From positions 97,001 through 161,000 of the forward strand of contig JAUTXW010000346.1 of the NCBI GenBank assembly GCA_030620095.1: a stretch of 64,000 nucleotides of DNA, given 5' to 3'. The position numbers and the translations under genes are program-made. This document shows, piece after piece, positions 58,995 through 64,000 of this stretch; the first letter of the stretch is position 1; each line of letters begins with the position of its first letter. The notes below the pieces were generated by a model. That model made no database searches and was not told the origin of the DNA. It saw only the letters and a list, made by a program, of their open reading frames with translations. The DNA comes from Kuschelorhynchus macadamiae. Taxonomy: Eukaryota > Arthropoda > Insecta > Coleoptera > Curculionidae.

Positions 58995-58996
58995 TT

Positions 58997-59014
58997 TGGT
59001 GTCGGAAGCGGGAT
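58997..59014 (+). promoter_or_regulatory. Gypsy primer-binding site
   Basis: TGGTGTCGGAAGCGGGAT begins two bases after the LTR end, the usual place and TGG start. The tRNA was not identified. Confidence 0.75.
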
Positions 59015-59070
59015 AAGGATCCAGTTGAAGCTAAAGAAGTAAGAAATAGTTTCTACTAGTTGTAATAATC

Positions 59071-59989
59071 ATGGTAGCAAATTTGGATTCTTTGATGAAC
59101 TTGATTATTGCAATGCATAATGATATACAGAAAAATCAAGAAGATATGAAGAGAAGTCAAGAAGATATGAAGAGAAGTCAAGAAGATATAATGGGACAAG
59201 TGGAGAAGAAAGTGCAAAAGCAAGTTCAGGAGGTTCGTAACCAAATGCAGCAAGAAGTTCAAAGTCTACGTTCCCAGATGCAGAAATTTGAAAACCAAAG
59301 TGAGTTCAAATCCGACGTTGTCTCTTCATCACATGTGATAAAACCACCTTCGTTTGATGGTAAACTGCCGTGGGTTACTTACTTGAGACAATTTGAAGCT
59401 GCCGCAACTGGAAATAACTGAAGCAATGGAAGTGCTAAGGAACATACCCGAAGATAAACAGAATGACTTTGGGACATTAGTAAGCCATCTAGAAATGCGT
59501 TATGGTGAAGCACATCTACAGGAGGTTTATAAAGCCCAACTTCAATGTCGAATGCAAAAATATAACGAAAGTCTTCAAGAGTACGAAGCAGATATTGTGC
59601 GACTAATTAACTTGACTTATCCATCTTACCCTGAAGAGATCAAGCAAGAGTTGGCAGTAAGCAGTTTTAATGAAGGCCTTCGTGACCCTGATACCAACCA
59701 AGCATTAAGAAAAATAAAGATAAAAAATAAAAAAAAAAAAAAGATATCTGAAGCTTTCGCATATGCCCTTCAGTATGAAACTGCTAAGCAAACATCCAGA
59801 AGTCAAGGAAAATTACGAAGGTTAAATTACATTTCAGAACAACACCCCACAATTGAAGACATTTCGAAAACTCTGAAGGAGCTGCAAGAGGCTCTTACTA
59901 GGCAACCGAAGGATGAAAGCAAGTATTTATCTTTCCGGCAAAGAAAAGGCATTCGTTGTTGGAAATGTGGGAAAGAGGGACATGTGTAA
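59071..59989 (+). pseudogene. Gypsy gag
   Basis: ATG at 59071 (MVANLDSLMNLIIAM), a Gln-rich coiled coil with tandem SQEDMKR units (59140-59190), then FDGKLPWVTYLRQFEAAA. A shift at about 59405 leads to LEMRYGEAHLQEVYKAQ, IVRLINLTYPSYPEEIKQE and a nucleocapsid knuckle CWKCGKEGHV cut by a stop at 59987-59989. An A-run at 59730-59740 breaks the middle. Confidence 0.88.
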
Positions 59990-60470
59990 AGCCGCTGTCT
60001 TCTAGCTTGGTAGTACCAAGGAAGGTTCGTGCTCGGGAATGCGAAATGGTATTGGATACTGGATCTACACACACCATCGTAAAATCGGACGTTATAACTA
60101 CTTGTATTAATTACGTATTGGAAACAGCTAATGGTGAATCTATACCTGTGAAGGGTCTCCCTCCATGAAGCAGAAATAAGCCTGGGGAGTACTACATTCT
60201 TACACGTTGTATTTGTGGCAGACATAATGGATGACGTCATACTTGGTCTTGACGTTATGAATCAACGTAAGTTTGTACTCGACTTACCACAAAAAGTCCT
60301 CCGCACGAAAAATGAAGAAATAGTAATCAACATGCCACAAAGACATTAGTCTACTATTCGAGAAGTTGTTTTGTTAGAAGATGTTACATTACCTGAGAGA
60401 TCGGAATGTGTAGTGAAAGCAACGCTGGACGACTTACGTGAAGAAGAAGTAATTTTGTTCGAACCGGTTC
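59990..60470 (+). pseudogene. Gypsy protease and start of pol
   Basis: CEMVLDTGSTHTIVKSD (about 60040-60090) is an intact DTG active site. After a shift, DDVILGLDVMN (about 60230-60262) is the second conserved protease motif. The frame reaches EEVILFEPVQD and then jumps over the missing RT. Confidence 0.85.
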
Positions 60471-60485
60471 AAGACTGCCCACTAA

Positions 60486-61041
60486 ATCGCAAAGGGTTAA
60501 ACCATAAAAATGCTGATGCTTTATCAAGAAGGCCATGCCCAGAAAGTTGTAAACATTGCAAGACACGAGGAAAGAGAAGATCCTGACGATTTTCATTGCC
60601 AAAAATAGCACTTCAAAGCTCTCAAGAGTGGGACTCTAAAATGTCTGCAATTAGAAAATTCACCAAGACCTTGTTATCAAGAAATTGCAGCCAAATCCCA
60701 GAAATGTAAAGGATACTGGGCTTTATGGGACTCTTTGGTGATAAAAGACGGCCTGTTAAAAAGAATCTGGGAAAGTTCTGATGGCAAAAATAACAAATAT
60801 CAAACTATTTTGTCCTCAAAGAGAATTCTTGAAGTGTTGCAAGCCGTACACAACGGTGTAGGCGGTGTTATGAAGACTCTTGAAGAAGTTCGAGAAAGGT
60901 TTTATTGGTTGGGGAGTCGTACCGATGTGAAAGATTGGTGCCGAATCTGCGAGGACTGCGCCGCCAGTAAAGGACCCCAAACTCGTACTCGTGGAAAAAT
61001 GAAGAAGTACAACGTGGGAGCACCCTTCGAACGAATTGCAT
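60486..61041 (+). pseudogene. Gypsy tether and integrase zinc-binding domain
   Basis: GLNHKNADALSRRPC (the motif that follows RNase H in Gypsy pol) joins directly to protease-side sequence. 60735-61041 holds VHNGVGGVMKTLEEV and RICEDC: the HHCC finger has lost its second His. Confidence 0.85.
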
Positions 61042-61854
61042 AGATGTAGCAGGACCATTTCCAGTTAGTAAGTCCGGGAATCGCTTTGTGTTAGTAGCGA
61101 TGGATTACTACAATAAATGGCCAGAAGTCTACGCAATACCCAATCAAGAAGCCCTCACTGTCGCCCACATACTATTTCATGAATGGATTTGCCGATATGG
61201 AATTCCAAGGGAAATACACTCCGACCGAGGCAGGAACTTTGAATCCGATGTATTCAAAAGCCTGTGCAGCCTATTAGGAATTCATAAGACAAGAACAACA
61301 CCTCTTCATCCGCAGTCAGATGGAATGGTTGAAAGATTTAATAGAACTTTGGAGAACTACCTAAAAATCCTGAAACTGGCTGGGATAAATGTATTCAACC
61401 ATTTTTACTTGCCTATCGCACTGCAGTTCATGAATCCACTGGAAAAACACCTGCCAGTGTAATATTTGGATCTGATTTACAGCTTCCAGTCGACCTCTTG
61501 ACTGGACAACCTCCTGACAATAAAATAACTACTACGGATTATGCCAGCCAGGTTAGTAAACGCCTCAGAGAAATCCATGGAGAGGTCCGCCATAAATTAC
61601 AGATAGAAAGCGATAAAATGAAGTCACGTTATGATTTACGAGCCAATCACACTGGATTTACAGTCGGTGAAAAAGTTTGGTTATACTTGACTAAGGAACG
61701 CTCGCTGAAGTTGCAAAAATCATGGGAAGGCCCGTATCGTGTGGTGACACGACTGAATGACTTGGTATACCGGATTCAGAAGAGCCCTCATGCAAAAATG
61801 AGAGTGGTGCACCTGCATCGACTAGCCCGTTACCAAGATACCAAAGATGTTTGA
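61042..61854 (+). pseudogene. Gypsy integrase core and GPY domain
   Basis: DVAGPFPVSKSGNRFVL (first Asp), HSDRGRNFES (second Asp) and HPQSDGMVERFNRTLENY (Glu) keep the catalytic triad. A shift lies near 61395-61460. The C-terminal module has EKVWLYLTKERS and WEGPYRVV (GPY motif) and ends YQDTKDV. No envelope gene follows. Confidence 0.88.
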
Positions 61855-61871
61855 TCGGGACGATCAACTCT

Positions 61872-61880
61872 GGGAAGGGG
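61872..61880 (+). promoter_or_regulatory. Gypsy polypurine tract
   Basis: GGGAAGGGG lies four bases before the 3' LTR. Conserved in the minus-strand copy near 10922. Confidence 0.65.
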
Positions 61881-61884
61881 TCAA

Positions 61885-62300
61885 TGTTGCGAATTTAGCC
61901 TTAGTTATAGATTTGTTAAGATTTAGACGAACTTATTTATTATTCGTTATTTTATTGAAGAAAACTTACTGTCTTTTACCTAGAATTTAAACTATCCCCC
62001 TCCCCAACTGGGATCCCCCCTCCTATGACTTTTTCCCCTATCCTTACAATTTGATTGTTTTCCCGAGGAATGAAGAGATGTAATAGCCATTCGGCTGACA
62101 TAAGAATCGAAGAGGACCCCGAACACATTTTGATTCAGTTGTAATTGAGATTTCGAAGAGTTAAAAACCTGATATTGACAAGTTTAAAGTTATCTTAGTT
62201 ACGATTGTTAGGTATAACCAGTGTTTACCTATAACCTTTGTTTTGAATAAATGAAGTGCATTCAGAAACTACGCGTTTGTGTACCGGCCAATCCGGAACA
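61885..62300 (+). repeat. Gypsy 3' LTR
   Basis: TGTTGCG...GGAACA, 416 bp. It lacks an internal block, including the TATA box, that is present in the solo LTR (about 960-1197). Confidence 0.9.
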
Positions 62301-62929
62301 ATATAAATAAAAACTTTATTTTTTGAATTTTTATTTTTACAATTTGATACTTCTGACACAGGTAAAGAACTGGCACAGGATTGATGATTGTCTTTTCTAC
62401 TGAATATGTGTGCAAAAACATTAAAATTTGATCAGCCTGTAACAACGGTAATACTAAGGCGACAAAGTGTTTTGATTTGTGATAGTTTTTAGTTAGTCGA
62501 GAAATTACTAAACGCGTTAAGGAAAATCACAAATTTATTTTATTGTAGAGAAACCAACATTTTTGGACAAGCTGTATAATATGAAATACCCTTTTGGATG
62601 CTTCGTTGGTTTAAGGTATGTATAAAGTTCCGTCATACGAAGAAAATACTGCTCCTTGTGTATTTTATTGTAAAAAGGGCAAAATTATTGACTCTTTGTT
62701 TTTCGTTTTTTGATAAAATCGTCCTATTTCAAAAGATTTCGGACTATGTAAGTATCGCTTAAATTTATTTTTTATATTTGTCCACTGATTATCATAGTAT
62801 AGAAATGTTACACTTATTTTTTTTTGTTTTTTTAAATTATCCGTAGAAATGAAATTTCGGACATCTCAATAACTTTATTTGGTCTGCAAACATAAGTCTT
62901 GAAAATTGCTCTACAAAGTCGCATTGGAC
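62301..62929. other. Spacer with a partial repeat of the arm end
   Basis: 62467-62640 resembles 63820-64000 in the same orientation (GTGTTTTGATTTGTGA-, GAGAAATTACTAAACG- and ACATTTTTGGACAA-type words), so part of an arm end is present twice on this side. Confidence 0.55.
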
Positions 62930-64000
62930 AAACGAAGTCAATAAATGCATTAGGCATTTGTTTCTAGCGATGACTTGATTAATAACAGAAAGCGAGTAGA
63001 AAACGATGCATTTCTTAGGTATTGTACAAGGTGGACAAATAATCGAGGTAAGCGGCTGTAGCACGGGAACCGTTAATGATAGAACTTAAAGAAGAAAATA
63101 TTTATAGGTAAATCGGCCAAAAGAAATCACTGGAAATTGTTTTCAAGTTCAAAAACCGGCCGGTAGGGGGCGTAACAGCAACTCAAAAATGGAAAATGCC
63201 GATTTTCTCTTGAATTTTTCCAATTAAGGTTTGTCGAAAATATAGCCATTGTATTCTTTAAGTAATTACGCAAATTTTTCCTTTCTATAATTTTTTCTAT
63301 TTTCAGTAATAAACCTTTATATCTCTGCTTTGGACGAACCGATGAGATTGAGCTTGGTGTCAGAAAAAAAGAGTTGTTTTTGCTCTTCAGGTAGACCTAT
63401 TGACTGTTGCGTAATGATTCTACTCGTGGTCACTAGTTGGCGTTTTTTTGGTAATTTTTCAAATAATACCGATTTTCTCGAAAAAATGAATAGGCATGAT
63501 ATGACTTTTTTGTCATTATTTAATTTAGGGTTCTAAAAGCTATCGAATAGTGAAATAAAAAATGCAGGTCTGTATTTAAATTAAGAAAACTAATGATGAT
63601 CGCCGGGATCCGAAACGTCGGATTGAAAAACTAATTACACAAATTTGTAGAGGAGGAAAAATGATAATGAGGAAGTGAAAATTATTTTCATCTGTTATTT
63701 CAACTAAGTCTAAAATTCTAGAAAAACTAAAAAAAAAGCAAAAAATTATCGTGCAACAAGCTTAAAAACAAAAATAAAAAGCCGTTTAGAGGCACCGACA
63801 TAGGGTATACTCCAGTGAAGTCAAAATGTTTTAATTTGTGACAGTTTGCAGATAAACGAGAAGTTACTAAACGTTAAAGAAAAGCATATATACATGTATT
63901 ACCGAGACACAAACATTTTTTGGACAACCTGTATCATCTAAAATAACCCTTCCGGCATTTATTTAGTTAAAGGCATGTGTAAAAATACAGCAGAGGAAAG
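62930..64000 (-). repeat. Long inverted repeat, right arm (continues past window)
   Basis: Reverse complement of 56716-57727. The window ends inside the arm. Confidence 0.88.

Larger units (their letters stand above)
58630..62300 (+). mobile_element. Gypsy retrotransposon, RT and RNase H deleted
   Basis: 5' LTR (truncated), primer-binding site, gag, protease, the linker after RNase H, integrase and 3' LTR. RT and RNase H are missing between about 60475 and 60490. No TSD: the 5' LTR lacks about its first 64 bp where it meets the Tc1 transposase, so a deletion removed both. Frames carry many shifts, so it is inactive. Confidence 0.9.

Noticed and set aside
58630..62300. Envelope gene of an errantivirus-like Gypsy
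   Set aside because: The integrase frame ends at 61854, directly before the polypurine tract and 3' LTR. There is no room for env.

Overview
The window is AT-rich eukaryotic DNA and almost entirely a transposable-element (TE) graveyard. The element mix (BEL/Pao and Gypsy LTR retrotransposons, CR1/Jockey-like and R1/I-like LINEs, a mariner with an N-terminal DUF4817-type helix-turn-helix, Tc1, hAT, long (TA)n tracts, an Inr+DPE internal promoter) points to an arthropod, most likely an insect. The species cannot be told from the sequence. There are no bacterial operons, no recognisable tRNA or rRNA genes and no CRISPR arrays. Only one open frame looks like a host gene (49244-50320), a lysine-rich, probably nuclear protein of unknown function.

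Layout, left to right. 333-2193: a LINE reverse transcriptase (RT) remnant split by a Gypsy solo LTR. 3535-6648: a structurally complete hAT transposon with 14-bp terminal inverted repeats (TIRs), a perfect 8-bp target-site duplication (TSD) and an uninterrupted 722-aa transposase, inside a 4.9-kb interval bounded by a short inverted repeat. 7471-8128: a non-autonomous hAT MITE with a perfect 8-bp TSD. 8318-10620: a minus-strand LINE remnant. 10752-22440: a nest of three elements, a minus-strand Gypsy broken in gag by a CR1-like LINE (A), which is broken in its endonuclease by a second LINE (B). 22957-23541: a repeat with a hammerhead-ribozyme-like core. 24110-27560: a GC-rich island, a cluster of AGGTCA half-sites, a duplicated segment and a LINE 3' end. 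27557-30553: R1/I-like and CR1-like remnants and the first copy of a short retroposon with a Pol II-type internal promoter.

32180-48480 is dominated by (TA)n tracts with associated repeat modules and by a roughly 14.3-kb inverted structure. Two mariner copies point their 5' ends outward and meet tail to tail at 45616/45617. The left copy is split by an 11.2-kb BEL/Pao element (205-bp LTRs, 5-bp TSD), which is itself split by LINE C. The right copy carries the second short retroposon (13-bp TSD) and a 457-bp GT-AG insertion that behaves like a spliceosomal intron.

49244-50320 is the host-like gene. 54376-56350 holds a hAT remnant and a minus-strand LINE remnant. 56716-64000 is a Tc1-like transposon remnant between inverted arms of at least 1 kb, interrupted by a Gypsy copy whose RT and RNase H are deleted, the reverse of the Gypsy copy near 11-13 kb, which keeps RT and RNase H but lacks the integrase.

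The elements interact mainly by nesting, so relative insertion order can be read directly. The most notable candidates are the hammerhead-like motif at 23335-23432, the two short retroposons sharing a promoter-bearing 5' body but with different 3' ends, the exact GT-AG insertion in the mariner transposase, and the intact hAT. Nearly all identifications come from motifs read by eye; no database search was possible.
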